Source: Caballeronia humi
GTDB taxonomy: Bacteria > Pseudomonadota > Gammaproteobacteria > Burkholderiales > Burkholderiaceae
Direction: 5' to 3'
Length of the DNA: 64,000 bases
Assembly: GCF_001544475.1 (NCBI RefSeq)
Contig: NZ_FCNW02000014.1
Location: forward strand, 62,001 to 126,000
Position numbers and translations under genes: made by a program
The notes under the pieces: model-generated
The model's database searches: none
The model's input: only the letters and a program-made list of their open reading frames with translations
Told to the model about the DNA's origin: nothing
Shown: one piece after another, positions 8,888 to 16,621 of the stretch
Position numbering within the stretch: the first letter of the stretch is position 1
How the letters are laid out: every line of letters starts with the position of its first letter

Positions 8888-10621
8888 ATGAAGCATTCGT
8901 CCAACGCACACCACCTCGCACCTTCGAAGTGCACCAAGCTAACGGCCGCCCTGATGCTGGCGGCGGGCCCGGCGATCCTGGCGTTCCACGCGCCGATCGC
9001 GAGCGCCCAGGCGCTCACCGCTGCCGGCGGTGCCGGCAACCGCCCGGCCATTGCCGTGGCGGCGAACCGCACGCCGGTTGTCAACATTGTCGCGCCGAAC
9101 GCCGCAGGTGTATCGCACAACAAGTTCACCGACTACAACGTCGGCGCGGCGGGCCTCGTGCTCAATAACAGCAACAAGATCGTCCAGTCACAGCTGGCGG
9201 GCCGCGTCGCGGGCAATACGCAACTCGGCGCGACGCCCGCCAAGGTCATCCTGAACGAGGTGACGGGCGCGAACGCCTCGAATCTCAATGGCGCGACCGA
9301 AATCGCGGGGGGCGCGGCGCATCTTATCGTCGCGAACCCGAACGGCATCACGGCCAACGGCGCGGGCTTCATCAACGCAACGCGGGCTACGCTCACGACC
9401 GGTCAGGCCAGATTCGACGCCGTCGGCAACATCGCGAGCATCGACACGACGACGGGCCGCATTGACATTCAGGGCAAGGGACTCAACGCACGCAACGTCG
9501 ACCAGCTCGACCTGATCGCGCGCAGCATCGAAGTGAATGCGGCCGTGCAGGCCAGGAAGCTGGTCGGCGTCGCAGGTGTCACACGGCAAAACCTCGGCAC
9601 CGACACGACGACCATCGGTTCGAACATCGGCCTGAAGGGGGAAGGCCCGGCGCCGGTCGTCGCGATCGACGTGTCGCAGCTCGGCAGCATGTACGCCGAT
9701 TCGATCCGCCTTGTCGGCTCGGCCGATGGCTTGGGCGTGAACGGCAACGGCGCGGCGCGCACTTCGATCGTCGCACCCCAGCAAGGCATGATCGGCGGTA
9801 CGGTCAATATCGGCGGTAAGGTGGTGGCGAACTCATCGGCGGCGGTTTCTGGCCGCAAAGTGAACATTGCCAAAACCGGCGTGTTGTCCGCGACCGGCCA
9901 GAACCTTTCGATCGCCGGCGATGTGAGGAACGAAGGCCTGCTTTCGGCGAATACGGCGATGTCCGTCAACGGCGCGCTCGACAATCGCGGCGGCCAGTTG
10001 ACGACCGGTCGACAAGGAACGCTCGCGGTGTCGGGCGAAGCGCTGAACAGCGACAACGGGAAAATGACGATCGGCTCGGGCACTTTTTCGCAATCGCTCG
10101 AGAACCGCTCGGGTGAGGTTCGGGCGAATGGCGCGCTCAAGGTGGCGCGGGACCTGGACAACTTCCACGGTTCGATCAACACCACCGGCGATATCGGCAT
10201 TGGCGGCGATCTGATGAATGAGGAGAGCACGGTCGCGACGAAGGGGTCACTCAAGGTCGGTGGCTATGCATGGAATGAAGGCGGGCGTATCTTCGTCGGC
10301 CGCGATGTGAGCATCAAGCATCTGGTTGGCAGAGGCATTTCCATGCCTTCTGTGACTGGTGACGCGCCGGTGGCGGTTGCGCAGGATGGCTTCCAGTTCA
10401 TCCCGACCGGTCGCCCGGTGACTGGCGCTCCGGTCGTCGTAGTCGATACGCGTCCGGCGCCCGTGGGAACGCCGACAGCTCGCCCCGTTCCGCCCGTGGT
10501 GGTCGATATCCGTCCGGCGCCTGTGGGAACGCCCGCGACTCGCCCCGTTCCGCCCGTGGTGGTCGATATCCGTCCGATGCCTCCCGTGAGCAGCAAGCCT
10601 GTCACTACCGCCAGCAGATGA
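8888..10621 (+). CDS. Short TpsA exoprotein 2 with TPS domain and proline-rich tail
   Basis: 577 residues with signal peptide (cleavage near IASAQA) and a TPS domain (about 42-285) nearly identical in key segments to TpsA 1: [53 protein letters not shown]. The passenger differs: no GGN tract, instead beta-helix-like degenerate repeats (about 300-480) and a tail with PVVVDIRPAPVGT-type repeats to the end. The tandem arrangement and shared N-terminus indicate gene duplication followed by divergence of the passenger, both using the single TpsB. The ribosome binding site is weak (AGAACAACA before ATG). 249 bases separate it from TpsA 1 without a visible terminator; one follows it at 10675. Confidence 0.9.
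   Translation: MKHSSNAHHLAPSKCTKLTAALMLAAGPAILAFHAPIASAQALTAAGGAGNRPAIAVAANRTPVVNIVAPNAAGVSHNKFTDYNVGAAGLVLNNSNKIVQSQLAGRVAGNTQLGATPAKVILNEVTGANASNLNGATEIAGGAAHLIVANPNGITANGAGFINATRATLTTGQARFDAVGNIASIDTTTGRIDIQGKGLNARNVDQLDLIARSIEVNAAVQARKLVGVAGVTRQNLGTDTTTIGSNIGLKGEGPAPVVAIDVSQLGSMYADSIRLVGSADGLGVNGNGAARTSIVAPQQGMIGGTVNIGGKVVANSSAAVSGRKVNIAKTGVLSATGQNLSIAGDVRNEGLLSANTAMSVNGALDNRGGQLTTGRQGTLAVSGEALNSDNGKMTIGSGTFSQSLENRSGEVRANGALKVARDLDNFHGSINTTGDIGIGGDLMNEESTVATKGSLKVGGYAWNEGGRIFVGRDVSIKHLVGRGISMPSVTGDAPVAVAQDGFQFIPTGRPVTGAPVVVVDTRPAPVGTPTARPVPPVVVDIRPAPVGTPATRPVPPVVVDIRPMPPVSSKPVTTASR
10441..10590 (+). repeat. 60-bp tandem repeat encoding a proline-rich tail
   Basis: A 60-bp unit is present twice in full (10441-10500, 10501-10560) and then in part to about 10590, with few substitutions. 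Each unit codes for 20 residues of the VVVDIRPAPVGT-ARPVPP type. Unit length is a multiple of three, so copy changes keep frame. Pro-rich tails of this sort often span cell-wall or matrix layers or stay unfolded. Confidence 0.9.
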
Positions 10622-10674
10622 TGAGCAAGCGGGCGCGTCGCCGCGTGACCGGCGGCTCGCGTTGAGTATCAATG

Positions 10675-10708
10675 TGAGGCTGATGTTACGCATCAGCCTC
10701 ATTTTCTT
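10675..10708 (+). terminator. Rho-independent terminator of the TPS locus
   Basis: TGAGGCTGATG (10675-10685) pairs with CATCAGCCTCA (10691-10701) around a 5-base loop and is followed by TTTTCTT. It lies 54 bases after the TpsA 2 stop and would end the tpsB-tpsA-tpsA transcript. Confidence 0.9.
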
Positions 10709-11124
10709 GCCATGACGCAATGAGTACGGGAGAGCGCCTCCGACGCCGCCAACTAGAATGGAATTTTCGAGTACGGAAACAAGCTCCGGATTCAGAACCC
10801 CGTCGGCGGGCATGTCGGCCAAATCGGGGAAGCCTTCATCGACTGAGGTTCGCCGGACTAAAAGTGCGCTTCGCGGTAGCTCATGCCCGCGCGGTCTAGT
10901 CGCACCGTAGCGTCGAATTCGCGTTTCTGGAGCGCGACGCTGCGGCTGCGAGACGCGCCTGACAAGGCGCGCGCGAGGCCCCCTATCGGCCGGCAAGACT
11001 TCGCTCGGTCAGCGCAACACACGCTCGACCCACACGGCGCCCAACCGGGCCGATCACTTCATTTCACTTCTGTAAAAAGCGCCGCCCGATCCGCCAGAAC
11101 CGCGCCCCCATCAAACAACTTCGC
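10709..11124. other. Intergenic region between the TPS locus and nrdA
   Basis: About 416 bases with no convincing coding frame: short frames here lack ribosome binding sites and family-like sequence. It receives converging transcription from the TPS locus (plus) and nrdA (minus). I see no clear terminator for nrdA, no direct repeats and no integrase remnant that would mark an insertion edge. Confidence 0.5.
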
Positions 11125-14109
11125 TTACTGACAAGCCTCACACTCATCGAAGCCCGGATCGCCGGGCCGCATCATGCAGACCGGACCATCGGCTTCTGGC
11201 GCAGCCGCTGCAACCGCAGCCGCATTGAATCCGCCCGTCGCCGACACGCCGCCAACGCCGCCGCCCGTGCCGAATCCCGCGCCCGAGCCTCCGCCCGCAC
11301 CCGATTCCCCCGACGGCACCGAATTCAGCGCACCGTGCGCCACCGTCGACTTCTCGACGCTCGTCGCCGACATCGTGCGGAGGTAGTACGTCGTCTTGAG
11401 ACCGCGCAGCCACGCCAGCTTGTACACCTCGTCGAGTTTCTTGCCCGACGCGCCCGCCATATAGATATTCAGCGACTGCGCCTGGTCGATCCACTTCTGG
11501 CGCCGCGACGCTGCTTCCACGACCCACTTCGCGTCGAGTTCGAACGCTGTCGCGTAGATCGCGCGGAGGTCGGCCGGGATGCGGTCGATGCGCGAAAGCG
11601 TGCCGTCGAAGTACTTCAGGTCGGAGACCATCACTTCGTCCCACAGGCCGCGCGCCTTCAGGTCGTGCACCAGATAGTCGTTCACCACCGTGAACTCGCC
11701 CGACAGATTCGACTTCACATACAAATTCTGGAACGTCGGCTCGATACACGCGGAGACGCCGATGATGTTCGAAATCGTCGCCGTCGGCGCGATCGCGACG
11801 CAGTTCGAGTTGCGCATGCCGTGCGTCGCGATGCGCGAACGCAGCGTCGCCCAGTCCATCGTTTCGCTTTCGTCGACTTCCACGTACCCGCCGCGCTCTT
11901 CGGCCAGCAGCTTCAGCGAATCCTGCGGGAGGATGCCGCGATCCCACAGCGAGCCGCGATAGCTCGAATACCGGCCGCGCTCCTGCGCCAGTTCCGTCGA
12001 CGCGTAGTAAGCGTAATAGCAAACCGCTTCCATCGACCGGTCCGCGAACTCGACCGCTTCCTGCGACGCATACGGCGTGCGCAGCAGGTGCAGGCAGTCC
12101 TGGAAGCCCATGATGCCCATGCCGACCGGACGATGTTTCAGGTTCGAGTTACGCGCCTTGGCGACGGCGTAGTAGTTGATATCGATGACGTTGTCGAGCA
12201 TGCGCATCGCCACGCTGATCGTGCGCTTCAGCTTGTCGTGATCGAGCGCGAGCGTGCCATCGGCCTGCTTCGCCAGGTGGGCGACGAGGTTCACCGAGCC
12301 CAGGTTGCAGACAGCAATTTCCGTGTCGCTCGTGTTCAGCGTGATTTCCGTGCACAGGTTCGACGAATGCACGACACCGACGTGCTGCTGCGGCGAACGG
12401 ATATTGCACGGGTCCTTGAACGTGATCCACGGATGGCCGGTTTCGAACAGCATGCCAAGCATCTTGCGCCACAGTTGCGCCGCCGGAAGCTTCTTGAACA
12501 GCTTGATCTCGCCGCGCGCCGCTTTCTCTTCGTAAGCCGTGTAAGCCTTCTCGAACGAAGCGCCGAACAGGTCGTGCAGGTCCGGGCAGGTCGCCGGCGA
12601 GAAGAGCGTCCAGTCGCCGCCTTCGTGCACGCGCTTCATGAACAGGTCGGGAATCCAGTTCGCCGTGTTCATGTCGTGGGTGCGTCGACGGTCGTCGCCC
12701 GTGTTCTTGCGCAGTTCGAGGAATTCCTCGATGTCCAGGTGCCACGTTTCCAGGTACGCGCAGACCGCGCCCTTGCGCTTGCCGCCCTGATTCACCGCGA
12801 CGGCCGTGTCGTTCACCACTTTCAGGAACGGCACCACGCCCTGCGACTTGCCGTTCGTGCCCTTGATATGCGAGCCGAGCGCACGCACGCGCGTCCAGTC
12901 GTTGCCGAGGCCGCCCGCGAATTTCGACAGCAGCGCGTTTTCCTTCAGCGCTTCGTAGATGCCGTCGAGGTCGTCGGCGACGGTCGTCAGGTAGCAAGAC
13001 GACAGTTGCGAGCGGCGCGTGCCGGAGTTGAACAGCGTCGGCGTCGACGACATGAAGTCGAAGCTCGACAGCACGCCGTAGAACTCGATGGCGCGCGCTT
13101 CGCGGTCGATTTCGTTGAGCGCCAGACCCATCGCGACGCGCATGAAGAATGCCTGCGGCAATTCGATGCGCTTGCCTTCCGTGTGCAGGAAGTAGCGGTC
13201 ATACAGCGTCTGCAGGCCGAGATAGCCGAATTGCAGGTCGCGATCGGCGTCGAGCGCGGCGCCCAGGCGCTTCAGGTCGTACTGCAGGAGCTTGTCGTCG
13301 AGCAGTTCCGCTTCCACGCCCTGCTTGATGAACAGCGGGAAATATTCGGCGTAGCGCTCGCTCATTGCGCCTTGCGGAACCTCCTCTTCCAGGATTTCGC
13401 GACGGATCGTGTGCAGCAGGATGCGCGCCGTGACCTGGCTGTATGCCGGGTCCTTCTCGATCATCGTGCGGGCGGCGAGGATGGCCGAGTCGTAGACCTG
13501 GCTCATCGGCACGCCGTCGTACAGGTTCTTCACCGTTTCCGCGACAATCGGATCGGCGTTGACCACATCGCCCAGGTTCGCGCACGCCTCGACGATGCGT
13601 GCCTTCAGCGCATCGAGGTCGAGCGGACGGCTGATCCCGCCGTCGATCACGTTGATGCCGAGCGCATTCGCCTTCACTTCCGGCGCGTGCGCGCGTTCCT
13701 GCGTGCGCTTCTCGCGATACAGCACGTAGGCGCGCGCGACGTTGTGCTCGCCGCCGCGCATCAGCGCAAGCTCGACCTGATCCTGAATGTCTTCGATATG
13801 GAACGTGCCGCCGTTCGGACGGCTGCGCACCATCGCGCGCACGACGCTTTGCGTCAGTTGCTCGACGAGTTCGCGCACGCGCGCGGATGCCGCGCCCTGC
13901 CCGCCGTTCACGGCGAGGAACGCCTTCGTTACGGCGATCGCGATCTTCGACGGCTCGAACGACACCACGGTCCCGTTACGACGGATGACTTTGTAGTCGG
14001 CGAGCGTCGTGTTCGGCGCGAGCGCCTGGGCGCCCGGCTGTTGCTGGCCGCCCGCGGCGCGCGCGGATGCGCCTTCGTAGGAGGTCGTGGCGTTGTCGGT
14101 GGTTTGCAT
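11125..14109 (-). CDS. nrdA: Ribonucleoside-diphosphate reductase, class Ia, alpha subunit
   Basis: 994 residues from the ATG at 14109, which has AGGAG 8 bases upstream; the frame stays open to 14286 but the extension has no better signal. NrdA reduces NDPs to dNDPs with NrdB. Order: Gln/Ala-rich N-terminus, ATP-cone allosteric domain (about 38-137, VIRRNGTVVSFEPSKI), ten-stranded barrel with the redox cysteine C372 (SSCYLTT), catalytic N584-C586-E588 (NLCTE), second redox cysteine C601, the radical-transfer tyrosine pair in TTYYLRT, then a Gly-rich linker and mobile CEACQ tail whose cysteines re-reduce the active site. The ATP cone allows dATP inhibition. nrdB is not the next gene; the TPS segment lies between. 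NrdR boxes and promoter lie about 375-440 bases upstream. Confidence 0.97.
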   Translation of the reverse strand: MQTTDNATTSYEGASARAAGGQQQPGAQALAPNTTLADYKVIRRNGTVVSFEPSKIAIAVTKAFLAVNGGQGAASARVRELVEQLTQSVVRAMVRSRPNGGTFHIEDIQDQVELALMRGGEHNVARAYVLYREKRTQERAHAPEVKANALGINVIDGGISRPLDLDALKARIVEACANLGDVVNADPIVAETVKNLYDGVPMSQVYDSAILAARTMIEKDPAYSQVTARILLHTIRREILEEEVPQGAMSERYAEYFPLFIKQGVEAELLDDKLLQYDLKRLGAALDADRDLQFGYLGLQTLYDRYFLHTEGKRIELPQAFFMRVAMGLALNEIDREARAIEFYGVLSSFDFMSSTPTLFNSGTRRSQLSSCYLTTVADDLDGIYEALKENALLSKFAGGLGNDWTRVRALGSHIKGTNGKSQGVVPFLKVVNDTAVAVNQGGKRKGAVCAYLETWHLDIEEFLELRKNTGDDRRRTHDMNTANWIPDLFMKRVHEGGDWTLFSPATCPDLHDLFGASFEKAYTAYEEKAARGEIKLFKKLPAAQLWRKMLGMLFETGHPWITFKDPCNIRSPQQHVGVVHSSNLCTEITLNTSDTEIAVCNLGSVNLVAHLAKQADGTLALDHDKLKRTISVAMRMLDNVIDINYYAVAKARNSNLKHRPVGMGIMGFQDCLHLLRTPYASQEAVEFADRSMEAVCYYAYYASTELAQERGRYSSYRGSLWDRGILPQDSLKLLAEERGGYVEVDESETMDWATLRSRIATHGMRNSNCVAIAPTATISNIIGVSACIEPTFQNLYVKSNLSGEFTVVNDYLVHDLKARGLWDEVMVSDLKYFDGTLSRIDRIPADLRAIYATAFELDAKWVVEAASRRQKWIDQAQSLNIYMAGASGKKLDEVYKLAWLRGLKTTYYLRTMSATSVEKSTVAHGALNSVPSGESGAGGGSGAGFGTGGGVGGVSATGGFNAAAVAAAAPEADGPVCMMRPGDPGFDECEACQ

Positions 14110-14484
14110 GTGCAAAACTCCTGGTGTTCGATGGTGCGGAACGTCCGCGATGGGTTGGTTCAAGTTCGCGCCGGGTGCGTCACCGGTGCGGACCTCTGGA
14201 AACTGAAAACGGTCAGCCGGAGCAACAGATTTTGTTCGGGCTGCGCCGTTTTTGCCCGACGCTTTTCTGCGATGGGTGGCTTTCATCGACTGTGTGGCCT
14301 TCTCGGTGCTGCGTGCTCGCGGTATTGCCGGCCGTGTTGCCGGCGGATTCGCGGGACGCCGTTGCTACGCTTCTGCTCGCAGCCGCGCCCGGTTCTGGTT
14401 TGATTTCATGACCGCGCGGCCGCCAACAATCACTACCCCGTAAAGCCAACGGCGCCGACTTTTGGGAAGGGCGCCGCTTGAACG
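14110..14484 (-). other. Long 5' leader of nrdA
   Basis: About 375 bases separate the nrdA start from its NrdR boxes. The part next to nrdA is open in the nrdA frame to 14286, and a 91-codon frame exists at 14213-14488, but neither has family-like sequence or a ribosome binding site. Local inverted repeats such as GCCGGC-rich stretches near 14325-14345 may fold. No known riboswitch class is recognised. Confidence 0.4.
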
Positions 14485-14531
14485 ACACAAGATGTAGTGC
14501 AAATTGCGTCTCTAGGCACCAAGTATAGTGG
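14485..14531. promoter_or_regulatory. Pair of NrdR boxes controlling nrdA
   Basis: ACACAAGATGTAGTGC (14485-14500) and GCACCAAGTATAGTGG (14516-14531) match the NrdR consensus at about 13 and 11 of 16 positions. They start exactly 31 bp apart, as do the boxes before nrdB. Binding of NrdR with dATP/ATP would repress nrdA when dNTP pools are full. Confidence 0.85.
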
Positions 14532-14549
14532 ACCTCGGCGCAGTCTCAA
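14522..14549 (-). promoter_or_regulatory. Predicted sigma70 promoter of nrdA
   Basis: On the minus strand TTGAGA (14544-14549) is followed after 16 bases by TATACT (14522-14527). The -10 lies 6 bases into the upstream NrdR box, the same register as at nrdB. The predicted start leaves a leader of about 400 nt. Confidence 0.7.
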
Positions 14550-14654
14550 AAAGATTTATTTGCCTGTCGAATGCGCGGGCGGGGTTGACTTTTGCTTCGC
14601 CAAAGCACGGCAAGGCCTCGGGCTTCCTCGTGCTGCGACGCAACGAGAATGCCC

Positions 14655-15257
14655 TTACGCGTGATCGAGGTACGGGAAGAAGCGCGGCGCAAGGCCGCTC
14701 GCCTGTCGCAGGCGCGGCCAGTCGAAGTGAGGGCCAGGATCGGTTTTGCGGCCGGGCGCGATGTCGGAATGGCCGGCGAGCGCATCGATCGGATAGCGGG
14801 CTGCGAGCACGGTCACCAGTGCAGCGAGCGCGCCGTATTGCGCCGATTCAAACGGGCTGTGGTCGCTGCCTTCCAGTTCGATGCCGATCGAAAAATCATT
14901 GCAGCGCTCGCGCCCGCAGAACGTCGAGACGCCCGCGTGCCACGCGCGCTCGTTGCAAGAAACATATTGCTCGACCGCGCCGTCGCGGCGAATCACGAAA
15001 TGCGCCGATACGCGCATGCCGCGCAGTTGATCGAAGTACGGATGCGCGCCGTGGTCGAGCGTGTTCTGGAAGAAATCGCGGATCGCGTTGCCGCCGAAGT
15101 CGTCGGGCGGCAGGCTGATGTTGTGGACGACGATCAGCGTCGGCAGGATCGCGCCGGGTCGCGCCTCGAAATTCGGCGACGGCAGGCGCGTCGCGGTGGA
15201 AAGCCAGCCGTCGGCATCGACCGAAGCCTGGGCTCCGGCGTGCGGCGCTGGCGTCAT
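14655..15257 (-). CDS. ampD: 1,6-anhydro-N-acetylmuramyl-L-alanine amidase
   Basis: 200 residues, the usual AmpD length. It is a cytosolic zinc amidase that cuts the peptide from 1,6-anhydroMurNAc during peptidoglycan recycling; its loss typically induces AmpC-type beta-lactamases through AmpR. Zinc ligands H45 (VVHNIS), H163 (GHSDIAPG) and D173 (KTDPGPHFDW) are present, with catalytic E127 and K171. The start at 15257 overlaps the stop of the upstream PP0621-type gene by 4 bp (ATGA), so translation is coupled. No clear terminator follows; the nrdA promoter region lies downstream. Confidence 0.95.
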   Translation of the reverse strand: MTPAPHAGAQASVDADGWLSTATRLPSPNFEARPGAILPTLIVVHNISLPPDDFGGNAIRDFFQNTLDHGAHPYFDQLRGMRVSAHFVIRRDGAVEQYVSCNERAWHAGVSTFCGRERCNDFSIGIELEGSDHSPFESAQYGALAALVTVLAARYPIDALAGHSDIAPGRKTDPGPHFDWPRLRQASGLAPRFFPYLDHA

Positions 15258-15577
15258 CGGGCGTCGCGGCCCGTCGGGCGAGCCGCGTAACGATGCGCGT
15301 GATCGGAGCAGCAGAAGCGCTTGCCCGCTACCACGAGCGATTCGCTGCTCGGCGTGTGCACGCCGCACTGGGCGCAGCGCACCAGCGGATCGGTGAGTTG
15401 CGGTGCGTCGCCGGGCGCACGGCCGCTGCGGCGGTAAGTGGCGCCCGCCGTGCCCGTGCTGTTGCCCGCGCCCGGTTGCGGGCCGGTTTGCGCGGTGCGC
15501 TCGGTGGCGCGCCGCAGCTTGCGGAACACCCACTGGCTCGCGAAGAACAGGAAGATCAGAAGCAGGATTTGTCGCAT
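15254..15577 (-). CDS. PP0621 family protein with zinc-ribbon-like cysteines
   Basis: 107 residues. One N-terminal transmembrane helix (MRQILLLIFLFFASQWVF), a low-complexity Gly/Thr/Arg linker, then a C-terminal module with CAQC (about 69-72) and CCSDHAHRY (about 89-97) that looks like a small metal-binding ribbon. The family is widespread in beta- and gammaproteobacteria, often next to ampD, with no proven function. It is translationally coupled to ampD by a 4-bp overlap and lies 30 bases downstream of the CcsA-like gene, so the three may form one operon. Confidence 0.85.
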   Translation of the reverse strand: MRQILLLIFLFFASQWVFRKLRRATERTAQTGPQPGAGNSTGTAGATYRRSGRAPGDAPQLTDPLVRCAQCGVHTPSSESLVVAGKRFCCSDHAHRYAARPTGRDAR

Positions 15578-15607
15578 GGCGTGACTAATATAAGTAGGCT
15601 GTCCGGC

Positions 15608-16519
15608 TCAGACGACGGCACGGTGCAGCAGCACTTCGAACACGAAGCGGCTGCCGACATAAGCGAGCAGCAGCGCGACGAACGAAGCGAGCACCCAGCG
15701 CAGCGCGGCACGTCCGCGCCAGCCGGAAACGCGGCGCGCGGTCAGGAGCGCGCCGAACATGAGCCACGAAAGGAACGCAAACACCGTCTTGTGATCGAGC
15801 TTGAATGCGCGATCGACGAGTTGTTCGTTGAAGGCGATTCCCGACACGAGCGTTAGTGTCAGCAGCACGAAGCCTGCCGCGATCAGCCGGAACAGCAGCT
15901 TTTCGAGCGTGAGAAGCGGCGGCAGCGTGTCGAGCCAGCTCGAAAGCCAGCCGTTCGACGTATGGCGCGCCGCCGTGCCACGCATGCCTTGCAGACGCTT
16001 CTCGACCATCATCATCAGGATGGCGTGCAGCGCGGCGATCGCGAACAAGCCGTACGCGATGTTGGCGATCAGAAAGTGCAGCTTGAACATCGGCGCGGCG
16101 GAATACGGCAGCACGCGCACGCCGCCGAAGACGAGCGGCATCAGCGAGGCGAGACACGCGAGCGGCAGGACCAGGAGTCTCAGGCCATCGAGCGGAAAGA
16201 AAAAGCTTTCGATCCAATAGATGCCCGCGCCCAGCCAGAACATGGCCGAGAGCGCGAACGCGAAGCCGAAGACCATCGCGTTCTGGGGAAAGATGGTGGT
16301 GTGCAGAAGGACGCCATGCACGAGCAGCGCTATGAATAACAGAGCGCGCCCGATTCCGCTCATGCCCGACGCCTTCGAGGCCCGCGCGCTCGGCACCGGC
16401 GCGCCCGCTGGAATGCCCGCCAGCGCGGGCCCGATGGCCGTGTGGCGATGCGCGCGCCAGCCCGCTACGGCAAGTCCGCCGTAGAGAAGCGCAGTGAGGG
16501 CATACAGTACAATATCCAT
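15608..16519 (-). CDS. CcsA/YpjD-type cytochrome c assembly family inner-membrane protein
   Basis: 303 residues with about eight hydrophobic helices. It belongs to the cytochrome C assembly family (PF01578) in the short form represented by E. coli YpjD (CorE), which is also adjacent to ffh. Members of the broader family handle haem for c-type cytochrome maturation, but the YpjD branch has been linked to metal-ion (cobalt) resistance and its biochemical role is unsettled. Start at 16519 lies about 100 bases from the divergent ffh. Assignment to the family is firm; the function is not. Confidence 0.85.
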   Translation of the reverse strand: MDIVLYALTALLYGGLAVAGWRAHRHTAIGPALAGIPAGAPVPSARASKASGMSGIGRALLFIALLVHGVLLHTTIFPQNAMVFGFAFALSAMFWLGAGIYWIESFFFPLDGLRLLVLPLACLASLMPLVFGGVRVLPYSAAPMFKLHFLIANIAYGLFAIAALHAILMMMVEKRLQGMRGTAARHTSNGWLSSWLDTLPPLLTLEKLLFRLIAAGFVLLTLTLVSGIAFNEQLVDRAFKLDHKTVFAFLSWLMFGALLTARRVSGWRGRAALRWVLASFVALLLAYVGSRFVFEVLLHRAVV

Positions 16520-16621
16520 GTTCGAAGTTTACACTAGGCCCCGAACTCACGACGTCTTCCCCTCCCGCCGACAAGGGCGGGACCGGGCGCCACGACGAGG
16601 CCGCACTCTCTACCGCTCCCC

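Noticed and set aside
5207..10621. Contact-dependent inhibition (CDI) toxin system
   Set aside because: Both TpsA proteins are under 600 residues, have no VENN or similar boundary motif, no C-terminal toxin domain, and no small immunity gene follows before the terminator at 10675.
10883..11131. 82-codon plus-strand frame after the TPS locus
   Set aside because: No ribosome binding site, no family-like features, and it runs into the nrdA 3' end on the opposite strand.
11335..14403. A 1022-codon plus-strand frame opposite nrdA
   Set aside because: Antisense shadow caused by GC3 bias; rich in Arg/Ala/Val/Asp with no recognisable domain.
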